Below are positions 1 to 10,070 of a stretch of 64,000 bases of DNA, piece after piece. Origin of the DNA: an uncultured Pantoea sp. (GTDB lineage Bacteria; Pseudomonadota; Gammaproteobacteria; Enterobacterales; Enterobacteriaceae); contig CAJYVD010000013.1 in assembly GCA_913778495.1 (NCBI GenBank), positions 248,001 to 312,000 on the forward strand, written 5' to 3'. The position numbers were made by a program, and so were the translations under genes. Numbering within the stretch: position 1 is the stretch's first letter; every line of letters begins with the position of its first letter. Under the pieces are notes generated by a model. The model did not search any database. It saw only the letters and a list, made by a program, of their open reading frames with translations, and was not told the origin of the DNA.

Positions 1-581
1 GCATTTTTGCCTGCTTTCACTTTGATGTTCTGGCCGGGTTGCAAGGTTGAGGTATCCGTAACCGGTTGAGTACGTGGCGCACGGGGTGCGGCACTGCGTT
101 CAGCCGATGCGGGACGAGCAGTTTGCGCACGCGGCTTGCGTGGCGCATCGCCTTCGGCAGCTTTACGCGGCGCAGGCTTGCGAGGACGACGTTCCGTGGT
201 CTCTTCACCGGCTTCACGTTTCTTGGCTTTCTGCTGATCGCGCTGAGCCTGAACGCGGGCTTTCGCCTCTTCAAGCTGTTTACGCGCGTGTTCAACGTGC
301 TGTTCATCCAGCACACCGCAAGGGTTACCGTCCAGATCGACGCGCGTGGCACCGGCTTTGATGCCGTACAAATAGCGCCAGCTCGAGGTATAAAGGCGTA
401 ATGCTGAACGCAGCTGCGTTTTGCTCAGGTTGTTTTCACCCTGAACGCGCTCAACCAGATCCTGAAAGATGCCGATTTTGAGCGGGCGCGCTTCACCTTC
501 AGCGCTAAAGCAGTGCGGAAAACGCTCCGCCAAAAAAGCGATGACTTCTTTACTGCTATTCAACTTAGGTTGATTTTCCAT
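1..581 (-). CDS. proQ: RNA chaperone ProQ (3' end cut by window edge)
   Basis: ProQ is a FinO-domain RNA chaperone that binds structured small RNAs and mRNA 3' ends. The reading frame begins with ATG at 579-581 ([10 protein letters not shown]) and runs off the left edge, so about 193 residues are visible against roughly 230 in E. coli. Residues 1-120 form the FinO-like domain, including [20 protein letters not shown]. This is followed by a charged linker rich in Lys, Arg, Glu and Pro ([22 protein letters not shown]), as expected. The visible end (GQNIKVKAG) is the start of the small C-terminal Tudor-like domain. The gene starts about 600 bp downstream of msrC on the same strand, as in E. coli. 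Confidence 0.95.
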   Translation of the reverse strand, partial: MENQPKLNSSKEVIAFLAERFPHCFSAEGEARPLKIGIFQDLVERVQGENNLSKTQLRSALRLYTSSWRYLYGIKAGATRVDLDGNPCGVLDEQHVEHARKQLEEAKARVQAQRDQQKAKKREAGEETTERRPRKPAPRKAAEGDAPRKPRAQTARPASAERSAAPRAPRTQPVTDTSTLQPGQNIKVKAGKN

Positions 582-677
582 GAAATTTCCTGATTACTAC
601 GGGTTTGCCGACCAGAGCAGGCATGAACAGGCGACATTATAATGACAACATCGCTAAATGCCATGTGATCCAGTCGA

Positions 678-1178
678 TTAGCTACGCGCTAGCTGAATAA
701 ATTTTTCGATATCACTCTTTGCCAACACGTCACAAAGCCCGTCTGCAAGGCCTACCAGCCCAGCTTTATCCTCAATATCGAAGCGGGAATAAAGCGTACT
801 ATCAATATCTAACACACCCACAAGCGTGCCATTCACTTTCAGAGGAATCACGATTTCAGCATTACTTGCCGCATCGCAGGCGATATGGCCGGGAAAGGCA
901 TGAACATCCTCAACCAGCTGAACTTCATCCTCTGCGATGGCCGTGCCGCATACGCCCTTACCTACCGGAATCCTGACGCAGGCAATTTTGCCCTGAAAGG
1001 GCCCAAGCACCAGCGTGTTGGTTTCTGTCAGTAGATAAAATCCTGCCCAGTTAACGCCTTCCAGACGTTCAAATAGCAGCGCACTGCAATTGCTGAGCGC
1101 GGCCAGAAAAGATGTCTCTCCCGCCAGCAGGGCGCTGGCATCGCGTTGCAGATCCTCGTAAAAGGCTTTTTTGTTCAT
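678..1178 (-). CDS. msrC: Free methionine-(R)-sulfoxide reductase MsrC
   Basis: A 166-residue single GAF-domain protein that reduces free L-methionine-(R)-sulfoxide in the cytoplasm. Length and sequence fit E. coli YebR/MsrC. The N-terminus is MNKKAFYEDLQRDASALLAG, and the active-site region keeps the family cysteines in IACVRIPVGKGVCGTA and HIACDAASNAEIVIPL. The start is ATG at 1176-1178. The gene is divergent from letA, so the roughly 210 bp between them must hold both promoters. The C-terminal tail (SDIEKFIQLARS) is slightly longer than the GAF core. Confidence 0.95.
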   Translation of the reverse strand: MNKKAFYEDLQRDASALLAGETSFLAALSNCSALLFERLEGVNWAGFYLLTETNTLVLGPFQGKIACVRIPVGKGVCGTAIAEDEVQLVEDVHAFPGHIACDAASNAEIVIPLKVNGTLVGVLDIDSTLYSRFDIEDKAGLVGLADGLCDVLAKSDIEKFIQLARS

Positions 1179-1391
1179 TTTTCAACCATAACTCATCACT
1201 GTAGTGACCGCGTTGTCACCCAGTCATTAAAATAAGCACTAATAATCCACCCCCACAAGGTGAATCATTCTGTTAGTTACTATACCCTTAGCAGTCGGTG
1301 GCACGGCTTTTACCGTGCCATTTTATTTCAGGCACAGCGATGCCAAACCTCAGCCGGTAACCGTAACAAACGATGGGCCTTTGCGTCACTT

Positions 1392-2636
1392 ATGAAAATT
1401 CACGCTATCAGCCAGACGTTGCCCCACGCACGTTATCAGCGTTGTCCGCAATGCGATACCCTTTTTTCCTTACCGGATGTGAAATCGCACCAAGCGGCCT
1501 ATTGCCCCCGTTGCCATGCGCAAATCCAGAATGGACGCGACTGGTCCATGACGCGTCTTACCGCCATGGCCGTCACCATGTTAGTGCTGATGCCTTTTGC
1601 GTTTAGCCTGCCGCTTATCGATATCCGGCTGCTTGGAATGCGCATTAACGCCAGTTTGCTGGAGGGGATCCTGCAAATGGCGATGCAAGGCAACATTCTC
1701 ACCGCCTCCATGGTGGCTTTTTGCACCATTGGCGCGCCCGTCACTCTGGTGGCTGGGATTGGCTATTTGTGGATTGGGAATGCCCTGGGGATGAATTTAC
1801 GGCCCGTGCTGCTGATGCTGGAGCGCCTTAAAGAGTGGGTGATGCTCGACATCTATTTGATCGGCATCGCCGTCGCGTCCATTAAAGTGCAGGATTATGC
1901 GGATCTGGAGGTGGGATACGGCTTGGTGGCCTATATTGCGCTAACCGTTATGAGCGTGGTGACGCTTATTCATCTCAATGTAGAGCAACTTTGGGAGCAG
2001 TACTATCCGCAAGCGATCCCCACGGAATCGCCGGAAAACTGGCAGGTTTGTTTGAATTGTCATCACACCGGCATGCCCGACGCGCGCGGCCGCTGTACGC
2101 GCTGCCATACGCCGCTGGATTATCGTCGCCGTCACAGCCTGCAGAAATCGTGGGCGGCATTGATCTCTTCGATTGTGCTGCTGATCCCCGCGAATCTGTT
2201 GCCCATTTCAGTGGTTTACGTCAACGGGTCGCGTCGTGAAGACACCATTTTTTCAGGCATTCTCGGTTTAGCCTCCGGTAACGTGCCGGTGGCCGCCGTG
2301 GTCTTTATTGCCAGTATTCTGGTGCCCTTCACTAAAGTGTTAGTGATGCTGACGCTGTTGTTGAGCATCCACTTCAAGTGCGAACAGGGAATAAAAACCC
2401 GCATTCGTTTGTTACGCGCCGTCACCTGGGTTGGCCGTTGGTCAATGCTGGATTTGTTCGTTATTGCTTTAACTATGTCGCTGGTCAATCGCGATCAGCT
2501 ACTGGCTTTTACCATGGGACCTGCCGCGCTCTATTTTGGCGCCGCAGTAATCCTGACCATTATGGCTGTGGAGTGGCTTGATAGCCGCCTGATCTGGGAT
2601 GCACATGCAACAGGAAACGCCGACTACACCGACTAG
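1392..2636 (+). CDS. letA: Inner-membrane lipid transport protein LetA (YebS)
   Basis: A PqiA/LetA-family polytopic inner-membrane protein that works with LetB to move lipids across the periplasm. The product has 414 residues. It carries two Cys4 zinc-ribbon modules: CPQC...CPRC near residues 18-41, and CLNC...CTRC in the middle. Each precedes a bundle of hydrophobic segments, which is the duplicated layout of the family. I chose ATG 1392 ([10 protein letters not shown]) because the similarity to YebS begins just after it. An in-frame GTG at 1260 would add 44 residues with no family resemblance. Neither start has a strong Shine-Dalgarno. The 3' end overlaps letB, consistent with translational coupling. 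Confidence 0.93.
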   Translation: MKIHAISQTLPHARYQRCPQCDTLFSLPDVKSHQAAYCPRCHAQIQNGRDWSMTRLTAMAVTMLVLMPFAFSLPLIDIRLLGMRINASLLEGILQMAMQGNILTASMVAFCTIGAPVTLVAGIGYLWIGNALGMNLRPVLLMLERLKEWVMLDIYLIGIAVASIKVQDYADLEVGYGLVAYIALTVMSVVTLIHLNVEQLWEQYYPQAIPTESPENWQVCLNCHHTGMPDARGRCTRCHTPLDYRRRHSLQKSWAALISSIVLLIPANLLPISVVYVNGSRREDTIFSGILGLASGNVPVAAVVFIASILVPFTKVLVMLTLLLSIHFKCEQGIKTRIRLLRAVTWVGRWSMLDLFVIALTMSLVNRDQLLAFTMGPAALYFGAAVILTIMAVEWLDSRLIWDAHATGNADYTD

Positions 2637-5238
2637 CGCCAATCTGCGCAACAAGCGCAAGATTTCGCCTTTCTGGTTATTGCCCATCATCGCCCTGCTG
2701 ATTGCCGGCTGGCTGCTGTGGACCAATTATCAGGAGCGCGGCACGACGATTACGATTAACTTCCAGTCGGCAGATGGCATCGTGCCGGGCCGCACGCCTA
2801 TTCGCTATCAAGGGGTTGAAGTCGGCACCGTTCAGGGTATTGAACTGAGCGACGACTATAAAAAGATCCAGATCAAAGCGAGTATCAAAAGCGACATGCG
2901 CGATGCGCTCCGCGAAAATACCCAGTTCTGGCTGGTGACCCCTAAAGCCTCGCTGGCAGGCGTTTCCGGTCTGGATGCGCTAGTCGGTGGAAACTATATC
3001 GGCATGATGCCCGGCGACGGCAAAGAGCGCGACCATTTCACCGCACTGGACACCCAGCCTAAATACCGCGTAAACACCGGCGAGCTGTTGATCCACTTAC
3101 ACGCGCCGGATCTCGGGTCGTTAAACACCGGTTCACTGGTTTATTTCCGCAAGCTGCCGGTTGGCCGCGTGTACGACTACAGCATCAACGGCACTAACGA
3201 TGGCGTCACCGTAGACGTGTTGATTGAGCGCCGCTTTGTTAACCTGGTGAAAAAGCAGAGCCGTTTCTGGAACGTATCCGGCGTCGATGCCGATGTCAGC
3301 CTCAGCGGGGCCAAAGTTAAACTTGAGAGCCTCGCGGCATTGGTCAATGGCGCGATCGCCTTTGATTCGCCCGCAGAGGGCGAGCAGGCCAATACCGACC
3401 AAAATTACCGCCTCTATCCCGATCTGGCGCACAGCCAGCGCGGCGTACAAATCAGCCTTGATTTGCCCAGCGGTGATAACCTCAAAGCGAATAGCACGCC
3501 GCTGATGTATCAGGGACTGGAAGTGGGCACCTTGACCAAACTGACGCTGCTGCCAGGAGGCAAAGTCACCGGTGAGTTGACCATCGACCCTTCGGTGACC
3601 GGCCTGATGCGCAGCGGCACGCGGATTGAAATGCGCGCCCCGAAATTGAGCTTAACCGACACGAATCTCAGCAGCCTGTTAACCGGTAACACGCTGGAGC
3701 TGGTGCCCGGCGAGGGCGAACCGCAGGATCATTTCAGCGTGCTGCCCGCCAGTGAAACCCTGCTGCAAAAGCCGGATGTGTTAACGGTCCAGCTAAGCGC
3801 ACCCGAGACTTATGGCATTGATGCCGGACAGCCGGTGATCCTTTATGGCATGAAAGTCGGCCAGATTATCTCGCGCGAGCTGAATGAAAATGGCGTCAGC
3901 TTCACCGTTGCCATCGATCCTCAGCACCGCTCACTGGTGCACGCTGACAGCAAATTCATCGTAAACAGCAGACTGGATGTGAAATTCGGCCTGGATGGCA
4001 TTCAGGTGCTGGGTGCCAGCGCGCGCGAATGGGTTGACGGCGGCATCCGCCTGGTCCCCGGCGCGAAAGGCAAACCGTCAGCTCGCTATCCGCTTTACGC
4101 GGATTCGGAACGCGCTGAAGAAGGGATTGTCGGCGATCAGCCGCCCACCACGCTTAAACTGACCGCCAGCAGCCTGCCGGACGTGCAGGCGGGCTCTGTG
4201 GTGCTGTACCGTAAGTTCCAGGTGGGTGAAGTGGTCGAGGTGATCCCCCGCGCCGACGCGTTTGAAATCGCCATTCACATTGAACCACAGTACCGCAGAT
4301 TGCTCACTAGCGAGAGCGTATTCTGGGCTGAAGGCGGCGCGAAAGTGCAGCTCAATGGCAGCGGCTTGACGGTACAAGCCTCGCCGCTGAACCGGGCACT
4401 AAAAGGCGCAATCAGCTTCGATAATCTCACCGGCGCGCAGGCAGCCAAAGGCGTGAAACGCACGCTTTATCCCTCCGAGACCGCTGCGCGTGCGGTGGGC
4501 AGTCAAATTACGCTGCACACCTTCGACGCCAGCAAGCTTTCCGCTGGCATGCCGATCCGCTACCTGGGCATCAATATTGGTCAGGTCGAGTCGTTGGCGC
4601 TGAGTAATGACAACAATCAAGTGGTCGCCAAAGCGGTGCTCTACCCCGAATACGTTCAGGATTTCGCCCGTATAGGAAGCCGCTTCTCCGTGGTATCGCC
4701 AGAAATCTCGCCCGCAGGCGTGAATCATTTGGAGACGCTGCTGCAGCCTTATGTCAACGTCGATCCCGGCAAAGGTCAGCCGGCACGCACCTTCGAACTG
4801 CAGGAGAGCACCATCACTGACTCCCGCTATCTCAATGGCCTCAACATCTTTGTGGATGCCGCTGAGGCGGGCTCACTCTCGATCGGCACCCCGGTACTGT
4901 TCCGCGGCGTGGAAGTCGGTACGGTAACGGGAACATCGCTTGGCAATATGGCCGATCGGGTACAGATCGCCCTGCGTATCAGCAAGAAGTATCAGCATTT
5001 GGTGCGCAACAACTCGGTGTTCTGGCTGGCTTCTGGCTATAACCTTGATTTCGGCCTGATTGGCGGAGTGGTGAAGACCGGAACCTTCCAGCAGTTTATT
5101 CGCGGTGGGATCCAGTTCGCGACGCCGCCTACCGTGCCTCTGGCACCGCAGGCGGGTACCGACAAGCATTTCCTGCTGCAGGATGAAGCGCCGAAAGAGT
5201 GGCGCAGCTGGGGCACGGCCATTCCAGAGCCGCATTAA
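2605..5238 (+). CDS. letB: MCE-domain lipid tunnel protein LetB (YebT)
   Basis: LetB assembles as a hexamer into a long periplasmic tunnel of stacked MCE rings that spans the envelope and passes lipids between membranes. The protein has 877 residues, like E. coli LetB. It has one N-terminal membrane anchor ([17 protein letters not shown], residues about 26-42) followed by seven MCE repeats, recognisable by recurring GxPIRYQGxEVG-type motifs (for example [39 protein letters not shown]). ATG 2605 (MQQETP) matches the YebT start. An ATG six bases earlier is equally possible. The gene overlaps letA by 32 bases, and the next element is a terminator hairpin. Confidence 0.95.
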   Translation: MQQETPTTPTSANLRNKRKISPFWLLPIIALLIAGWLLWTNYQERGTTITINFQSADGIVPGRTPIRYQGVEVGTVQGIELSDDYKKIQIKASIKSDMRDALRENTQFWLVTPKASLAGVSGLDALVGGNYIGMMPGDGKERDHFTALDTQPKYRVNTGELLIHLHAPDLGSLNTGSLVYFRKLPVGRVYDYSINGTNDGVTVDVLIERRFVNLVKKQSRFWNVSGVDADVSLSGAKVKLESLAALVNGAIAFDSPAEGEQANTDQNYRLYPDLAHSQRGVQISLDLPSGDNLKANSTPLMYQGLEVGTLTKLTLLPGGKVTGELTIDPSVTGLMRSGTRIEMRAPKLSLTDTNLSSLLTGNTLELVPGEGEPQDHFSVLPASETLLQKPDVLTVQLSAPETYGIDAGQPVILYGMKVGQIISRELNENGVSFTVAIDPQHRSLVHADSKFIVNSRLDVKFGLDGIQVLGASAREWVDGGIRLVPGAKGKPSARYPLYADSERAEEGIVGDQPPTTLKLTASSLPDVQAGSVVLYRKFQVGEVVEVIPRADAFEIAIHIEPQYRRLLTSESVFWAEGGAKVQLNGSGLTVQASPLNRALKGAISFDNLTGAQAAKGVKRTLYPSETAARAVGSQITLHTFDASKLSAGMPIRYLGINIGQVESLALSNDNNQVVAKAVLYPEYVQDFARIGSRFSVVSPEISPAGVNHLETLLQPYVNVDPGKGQPARTFELQESTITDSRYLNGLNIFVDAAEAGSLSIGTPVLFRGVEVGTVTGTSLGNMADRVQIALRISKKYQHLVRNNSVFWLASGYNLDFGLIGGVVKTGTFQQFIRGGIQFATPPTVPLAPQAGTDKHFLLQDEAPKEWRSWGTAIPEPH

Positions 5239-5240
5239 GT

Positions 5241-5268
5241 AAACGGGCAGCCTTCGGGCTGCCCGTTT
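5241..5268 (+). terminator. Hairpin terminator after letAB
   Basis: A perfect 12-bp stem (AAACGGGCAGCC / GGCTGCCCGTTT) with a TTCG tetraloop starts two bases after the letB stop. It is followed by TCTCTTT. The position and loop are typical of Rho-independent termination. It separates letAB from rsmF. Confidence 0.85.
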
Positions 5269-5318
5269 CTCTTTGACGTGCTACACTTCGCCCTCCATTT
5301 TTTACCCGGTAGATCTCC

Positions 5319-6737
5319 GTGTCCGAACGCTTTCCCGAAGAATTTCTGGCGCTGATGCATGCCAGCCTCCCCGATGAGGCTGAGTTTCAGCGTTTTCTTG
5401 CCATTAGCCAGCAACCCCTGCGTCGCAGCTTGCGCGTCAATACGCTTAAAATCAGCGTGGCTGATTTTCTGACGCGCGTGGCCGGTTATCATTGGCAGCT
5501 CACGCCTATTCCGTGGTGCGCTAAAGGCTTCTGGATTGCACGTGATAACGAAGATTTGCCGCTGGGCAGCGTGGCGGAGCACCTCAGCGGCCTGTTTTAC
5601 ATTCAGGAAGCCAGTTCGATGCTGCCGGTCAGCGCACTGTTTGACGCCGCACCTGACGCGCAACAGGTGATGGACATGGCGGCGGCGCCAGGTTCTAAAA
5701 CTACGCAAATGGCGGCGCTGATGGGCAATCGCGGTGCCATCCTGGCGAATGAGTACGCCGCCAGCCGGGTAAAAGTCCTGCACGCGAACGTCACGCGCTG
5801 TGGCGTCAGTAATGCGGCGCTCACCCATTTTGATGGCCGGGTGTTTGGTGCGGCGCTGCCCGAACAGTTCGATGCTATCCTGCTCGACGCCCCCTGCTCC
5901 GGCGAAGGCGTTATTCGTAAAGATGCCGATGCGCTGCGCAACTGGACGCTGGAAAGCACACACGCGATTGCCGCGACGCAGCGCGATCTTATCGACAGCG
6001 CCTTTCACGCGTTGAAGCCCGGCGGTACGCTGATTTACTCGACCTGCACGCTGAATCAGATTGAGAATCAGCAGGTGATTCACGATTTATGTCAGCGCTA
6101 TCCGGACGCCGTTGAGATTTTGCCGCTGAACGATCTCTTCGCGGGTGCCGAACAGGCTGCGACGGCCGAGGGATTTTTGCACGTTTTCCCGCAGCTGTTC
6201 GATAGCGAAGGTTTTTTTGTGGCGCGCTTGCGCAAAACCGCCAGCGTCCCCGCCCTTCCCGCTCCCACGTATAAGTTAGGCAAGTTTCCCTTCACGCCGG
6301 CCAGCCGCAAACTCCGTGCGGACGTCGAACAGGCGGCAGCGAAAGTGGCGCTGCAGTGGAATGATCAGCACACGCTGTGGCAGCGTGACAAAGAGCTGTG
6401 GCTGTTCCCCGCGGCGTCAGAAGCGTGGCTAAGCAAGGTGCGATTTTCACGCGTTGGCGTAAAGCTGGCTGAAACTTTTGCTAAAGGCTATCGCTGGCAG
6501 CATGAGGCCGTGGTGGCCTTTGCGCAGCCGGACAGCGTCATCGCATTGGCGCTGAATGAAGAAGAAGCTGAGCAGTGGTATCGGGGACAAGATATCTATC
6601 CGGAAAACCTGCCCGCCCACGATGAGGTGATTGTCACCTATCAAGACCAGCCGTTGGGGCTGGCCAAGAAAGTGGGAAGCAGAATCAAGAATAGTTATCC
6701 ACGCGAACGGGTCCGCGACGGCCGCCTTTTTCGTTAG
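5319..6737 (+). CDS. rsmF: 16S rRNA m5C1407 methyltransferase RsmF
   Basis: RsmF (YebU) methylates C1407 of 16S rRNA in the 30S subunit, using S-adenosylmethionine. The product has 472 residues, close to the E. coli length. The NSUN-family core shows the SAM loop [10 protein letters not shown], the PC motif LDAPCSGEG (Cys at about residue 193) and the TCT motif STCTLN (catalytic Cys at about residue 243). The C-terminal PUA-like part ends in [15 protein letters not shown]. The start is a GTG (5319), supported by the similarity beginning a few residues later. The gene lies alone between the letAB terminator and the convergent pphA remnant. Confidence 0.95.
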   Translation: MSERFPEEFLALMHASLPDEAEFQRFLAISQQPLRRSLRVNTLKISVADFLTRVAGYHWQLTPIPWCAKGFWIARDNEDLPLGSVAEHLSGLFYIQEASSMLPVSALFDAAPDAQQVMDMAAAPGSKTTQMAALMGNRGAILANEYAASRVKVLHANVTRCGVSNAALTHFDGRVFGAALPEQFDAILLDAPCSGEGVIRKDADALRNWTLESTHAIAATQRDLIDSAFHALKPGGTLIYSTCTLNQIENQQVIHDLCQRYPDAVEILPLNDLFAGAEQAATAEGFLHVFPQLFDSEGFFVARLRKTASVPALPAPTYKLGKFPFTPASRKLRADVEQAAAKVALQWNDQHTLWQRDKELWLFPAASEAWLSKVRFSRVGVKLAETFAKGYRWQHEAVVAFAQPDSVIALALNEEEAEQWYRGQDIYPENLPAHDEVIVTYQDQPLGLAKKVGSRIKNSYPRERVRDGRLFR

Positions 6738-7395
6738 CGCCAGGTTAACGGGAGCAGCGTCAGACGGTGACCATACACCGCGCCGGTATCCAGATAGTGC
6801 TGGTTCGCCGCATGCAGCGGCTGCTCAACGGGTGTGTGACCGAAATAAAAATCGCTGGCACCGGTAATGATTTCACTTTGTCCGCGATGATGGCGCATAA
6901 GCCTGTCGCGGCTCCATACCACCTCATGGCCGTTAACTGGCTGGCCCAGTTGATAATGACTGGCAGGATAATCCGCATGGGCAACCACCGCCGTGCGTCC
7001 CTGCCGCGTCAGCTGCAAAATCAAAGGGAGATCGCGGCAGCGCTTAAGGGCATGTCGCGCGGCAATCACCTGTGCGCCTTTTAGTCGCCAGAACCACTCT
7101 CCACCGTTCATGCGCCACACGCTGGCATCACCCCCAGCCAACGCCGCCAGCGCCATTTGCTCATGGTTTCCCTGTACCGCCAGAAACCAGGGTTTCTCTA
7201 GAAGCGCCAGGCAGCCAGACTGTCAGGCCCGCGATCGATCAGATCGCCCACGGACACCAGCAGATCGCACGTGGGATTGAATTGCTTCGCCTGCAGCTCA
7301 GCGTCAAGCTGTGAGCGGCAGCCGTGAAGATCGCCCACCACCCAAATATGCCGCCACTGGCAAGCGTCAACGCTGTGATAAAGCATCTTGAGCAC
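6734..7395 (-). pseudogene. pphA: Frameshifted serine/threonine phosphatase PphA
   Basis: A PPP-family phosphatase split into two frames. The 5' piece (GTG 7395 or ATG 7386, ending at the TAG at 7198) carries metal motifs GDLHG and GDLIDRG. The 3' piece, readable from about 7200 to 6734 in another frame, carries GNHEQ, HADYP and GHTP. The frames join if one base is restored near 7200, where the coding strand reads TGGCGCTTCTAGAG. With one extra C it would read W-R-L-L-E-K and continue to AVQGNHE. The rest is intact and similar to E. coli PphA over about 215 residues, so the lesion is recent or a sequencing error. Its 3' end overlaps the rsmF stop. Confidence 0.85.
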
Positions 7396-7419
7396 CCGCT
7401 GGTTGACAGGAAGTTTATC

Positions 7420-7435
7420 TCTACCGCAGTAGAGT
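7420..7435. promoter_or_regulatory. Palindrome CTCTAC-CGCA-GTAGAG, candidate operator
   Basis: A perfect 6-bp inverted repeat with a four-base spacer, extended by TAT/ATA-type bases on both sides. It lies 35 bases upstream of the small ORF at 7470, next to a TTGACA hexamer (7403-7408). The spacing fits a repressor operator overlapping a promoter. I do not recognise the regulator. Confidence 0.4.
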
Positions 7436-7469
7436 ATAGTCGGCCGATATGGCCCAGAAAGGAGAGCGC

Positions 7470-7577
7470 ATGGCCAGCACGAGACGATTTACCGGCGTAT
7501 TGATCATTATCTTTATTGGTAGCGTGCTACTGCTTGAATCGCTGGCGCGGCTGGTGCACTTCTTGGTCGTCGGTTAA
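7470..7577 (+). CDS. Small membrane protein, 35 residues
   Basis: A short ORF starting at ATG 7470 with a clear Shine-Dalgarno (AAAGGAGAG, 7458-7466). The product begins MASTRRF and then has one hydrophobic helix (GVLIIIFIGSVLLLESLA), ending in HFLVVG. The layout of a basic N-terminus plus one membrane helix is that of the many small inner-membrane proteins of enterobacteria. I do not recognise the family. Support is the ribosome site, the upstream TTGACA and palindrome, and the clean membrane helix. Confidence 0.55.
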   Translation: MASTRRFTGVLIIIFIGSVLLLESLARLVHFLVVG

Positions 7578-7731
7578 CTTTCTCGGTCGACGGCCGTGGG
7601 CGTGGTGATCGTCTCCCCATTGGCGATGTGCACCAGAAGTTCAGAGCAGACTCATGATGCAAACGCCTTTCAATGCCTGCCGCACTGCACACACCGCCGC
7701 GCAGTGCGGGCAAATTAGCGCGTTCCGCACC

Positions 7732-7905
7732 TCAATGGGCGTGGGTAATTAGCACAATAGCGGCGATAATAAGCAGCCAAAGCGCCGCGAATGTGATGAA
7801 TCCAGCACGTGGCGTTTTCGTGCGCCCAACCACAACACCAATAAAAATACTCAACACGGTAAGCGTGCCGACCATGACCCAGAAAAGATACTGCGCGTTC
7901 GCCAT
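7732..7905 (-). CDS. Small two-helix membrane protein, 57 residues
   Basis: ATG at 7903-7905 is preceded by AAAGGAG (reading 7920-7914 on the minus strand). The product starts MANAQYLFWVMVG and has two hydrophobic segments: LFWVMVGTLTVLSIFIGVVVG and FITFAALWLLIIAAIVLI. These are joined by a short basic loop (RTKTPR) and end in THAH. The ribosome site and composition support a real gene. No function can be assigned from sequence. Longer readings of the same DNA in other frames lack ribosome sites and look like shadows. Confidence 0.65.
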   Translation of the reverse strand: MANAQYLFWVMVGTLTVLSIFIGVVVGRTKTPRAGFITFAALWLLIIAAIVLITHAH

Positions 7906-8012
7906 AAACAACTCCTTTAGCGGCAGATAACGTGCGCACGTTATACCATTTTTAGCACGCTTATGGCGCAGGAAACTTAATCGGACAAGGCGTTTAACAC
8001 GGCTAAATAAAA

Positions 8013-8032
8013 AAACCTCCCGAAGGAGGTTT
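8013..8032 (-). terminator. Hairpin terminator behind the small acidic gene
   Basis: An 8-bp stem (AAACCTCC / GGAGGTTT) with a CGAA loop lies six bases after the stop at 8038-8040. On the minus strand it is followed by a T run (plus-strand A run 8008-8015), the usual Rho-independent form. Confidence 0.75.
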
Positions 8033-8037
8033 ATGAT

Positions 8038-8172
8038 TTATAACGGCTTCGACGGGTCGTCTGCAGGATAATCCGTTTCTGTTTCATCCTCGTCATCGAG
8101 CGGTGGTTCACTGCCTGGCGGCTGCGCATCATCCGGCAGCGGAATCACATCATCATCTGGACGTTCTGACAT
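8038..8172 (-). CDS. Small acidic protein, 44 residues
   Basis: ATG at 8170-8172 follows a strong GGAGG Shine-Dalgarno. The product (MSERPDDDVIPLPDD...) is very rich in Asp, Glu and Pro, with no hydrophobic segment, so it is probably cytoplasmic and disordered. It has its own terminator directly downstream, making a tidy one-gene unit. I do not recognise the family and give no function. Confidence 0.65.
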   Translation of the reverse strand: MSERPDDDVIPLPDDAQPPGSEPPLDDEDETETDYPADDPSKPL

Positions 8173-8381
8173 AAATACCTCCGAACCCTGACTTGGGTAA
8201 TGTGAGTGTAGTCAGCCCGCCTCTTCTCCCGCGCCATTTCTTCCTCAACTGTGAAACAAGCGTAAGATGTTAATTAGTCCGCGATTAACGCTTTGCTTAT
8301 TACCTATTGACGGCTAAGGCGTCGCGCTTTTGTTGACGTCCACCTCGCAAAGCTGCTTCTTAACGCGCGGCGAAACAGCCT

Positions 8382-8747
8382 CTATGATTCGCTGGGTAAC
8401 TTACCCTGCCCTTCAGCGCTCACGCCGGTGATGTCATTAAGCCCTTGGTGATTGATCTCTTCGTCTGCACCATCAACCGCACGGGAGATGGTGAGCAAAT
8501 CTTGCAGCTCGCGCAACAAAATGGCCGCGTCCGATTTCAGCAGCTCGTCCGACTCCGCCGAGTCAATCACGGTATTGATGGCTTTATTGGCACTTTCAAT
8601 CATTTCTGTCACGCCACCCTGCTTGCTCACCGCAAGCACCAGCGCGCTGATCAGCAACGACTGCGCTTCAACGCGGGCCGTGAGTTGTTTGGTATTGGCA
8701 TCAATCTGAGAAATTTTTGCCAACATGCTGAGCACCACATTTTTCAT
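8382..8747 (-). CDS. IraP-like sigma-S anti-adaptor
   Basis: A 121-residue protein whose first 85 residues align by eye with E. coli IraP. It shares an MKN start, a helical LAKISQ...TKQL segment, the core ARVEAQSLLISALVL against AQVEALEIIVTAML, and LLRELQDLL near the end of the match. IraP binds the adaptor RssB and protects sigma-S from ClpXP when phosphate or magnesium is low. This version has an extra 35-residue acidic tail. The assignment is based on recalled sequence and moderate identity. An unrelated coiled-coil protein is the alternative. Confidence 0.55.
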   Translation of the reverse strand: MKNVVLSMLAKISQIDANTKQLTARVEAQSLLISALVLAVSKQGGVTEMIESANKAINTVIDSAESDELLKSDAAILLRELQDLLTISRAVDGADEEINHQGLNDITGVSAEGQGKLPSES

Positions 8748-8912
8748 TGCGCATTCCCCGGAAAAATAGAAATCTTAATCTTCAAATGACACGGGGAAAA
8801 CTAAAAAATTCTGATTATTAAGGGGGAACAGGCGGCTTAAATAGGGATTCCCGGTCAGTATACGGTCGCAGCAAAGAGACCAGGCGCGGCGCACAATCTT
8901 CAGCATTAACGT

Positions 8913-9806
8913 TTAGCGCGTTGTGGCAACCACAATACGATCCCTGCCCGACAGTTTGGCGCGATAGAGTGCTTCATCAGCATCAATCATCACCTGTGTG
9001 AAAGAGTCATGTTTACGTTTATAAGCAACGCCCGCGCTAATGGTGACGTTGATATCCTCATTATAGGCCAGCGTCATGGCCGCTTTAATTGCGTGAACAA
9101 CGCGCTCGGTCTCTTCCGGTTCTGATAACAACATGCAGAATTCTTCGCCTCCCGAGCGCGCAATAAACACCGACTCGCTGATAAAAGCCGATAGAATCAG
9201 TCCCAAATTGGTTAACACTTTATCCCCGGTCTCATGACCAAAGGTGTCGTTGATACGCTTGAAGTGATCAATGTCGGCAATACATACCGTACCGGGCTTT
9301 TTTTCCCACTCGCGTAATTTCATATTCAGAAAGCGTCTATTCGGCAAACCGGTGAGTTCGTCCGTAAGAGACAGATCAACAACGGATTTATAGTTTACGT
9401 TGATATATTTTATGAAGTGATTAAACGAGAGAATAATAAGCATCATCGCTGGCACCAGCAATAATGATGAAATGAACAAGGCATTGTCGAGAGAAAGGAT
9501 ATTTAACGCGCCGGCCATGATGATAATCAACGCGTTGAACAGTACAAACAGCCCGCCCCTGAATGCCGTGACGTGTTTTTCAAGCGGCTGGGTTCTAAAC
9601 GATTTCTCGATGAACCAGACGAGCATGGCGGCCGTACAGAAATCGACATAGAAATAGACTTTTTGTCCAGCGTGGTGAGTGCCAGACAGGGCGAGAAACA
9701 GTGCGCCGCTCAGGAGTAGCACCGCATAGGATAAAAAAGCGCAGTAAAAGCGACGATCCGGTTTGCCTTGAAATTTAATCAGCGTGTCATGTTGTATGAA
9801 CTTCAT
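8913..9806 (-). CDS. Membrane diguanylate cyclase (GGDEF)
   Basis: A 297-residue protein with four N-terminal membrane helices (about residues 22-42, 49-68, 83-103 and 109-130), then a GGDEF domain that would make cyclic di-GMP from two GTP. The active motif is SGGEEF (residues 219-223). The metal-binding stretch IADIDHFKRIND (residues 177-187) is intact, so activity is expected. The usual inhibitory RxxD site upstream of the motif is absent (SESV instead), so product feedback may be missing. ATG 9806 is chosen because GAGGGA precedes it. The membrane part does not match a sensor module I can name. Confidence 0.88.
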   Translation of the reverse strand: MKFIQHDTLIKFQGKPDRRFYCAFLSYAVLLLSGALFLALSGTHHAGQKVYFYVDFCTAAMLVWFIEKSFRTQPLEKHVTAFRGGLFVLFNALIIIMAGALNILSLDNALFISSLLLVPAMMLIILSFNHFIKYINVNYKSVVDLSLTDELTGLPNRRFLNMKLREWEKKPGTVCIADIDHFKRINDTFGHETGDKVLTNLGLILSAFISESVFIARSGGEEFCMLLSEPEETERVVHAIKAAMTLAYNEDINVTISAGVAYKRKHDSFTQVMIDADEALYRAKLSGRDRIVVATTR

Positions 9807-10070
9807 GCTTTCCCTCTTGCGTTGAGCGAAGCATTTTAGCATGACGTTGATTTTAAAGGGCAGCCACTTGCCTGATGATCAGAGCATGACGAGGCGAGTC
9901 ATCTCAAACGGTGAGCTTGATGGTGGAGCGGCGATCGTGCCTGCGCGCCTCTTCAGATCCGCCAGCGTTACCGTGGCGAAACAGATATGCCCTTATCTCC
10001 GGCGAGCTGGACACAACGTCATGTCATCGAAACGCCGCGCCCAGTCATTAACCGCTCGCTATCGGTCAGA

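Noticed and set aside
1260-1391. GTG start that would add 44 residues to LetA
   Set aside because: The added residues do not resemble LetA relatives, and the spacing would move the start into the msrC-letA promoter region.
5235-6083. Open frame of 282 codons opposite rsmF
   Set aside because: Begins and ends without signals, overlaps the letB terminator and mirrors a complete RsmF gene.
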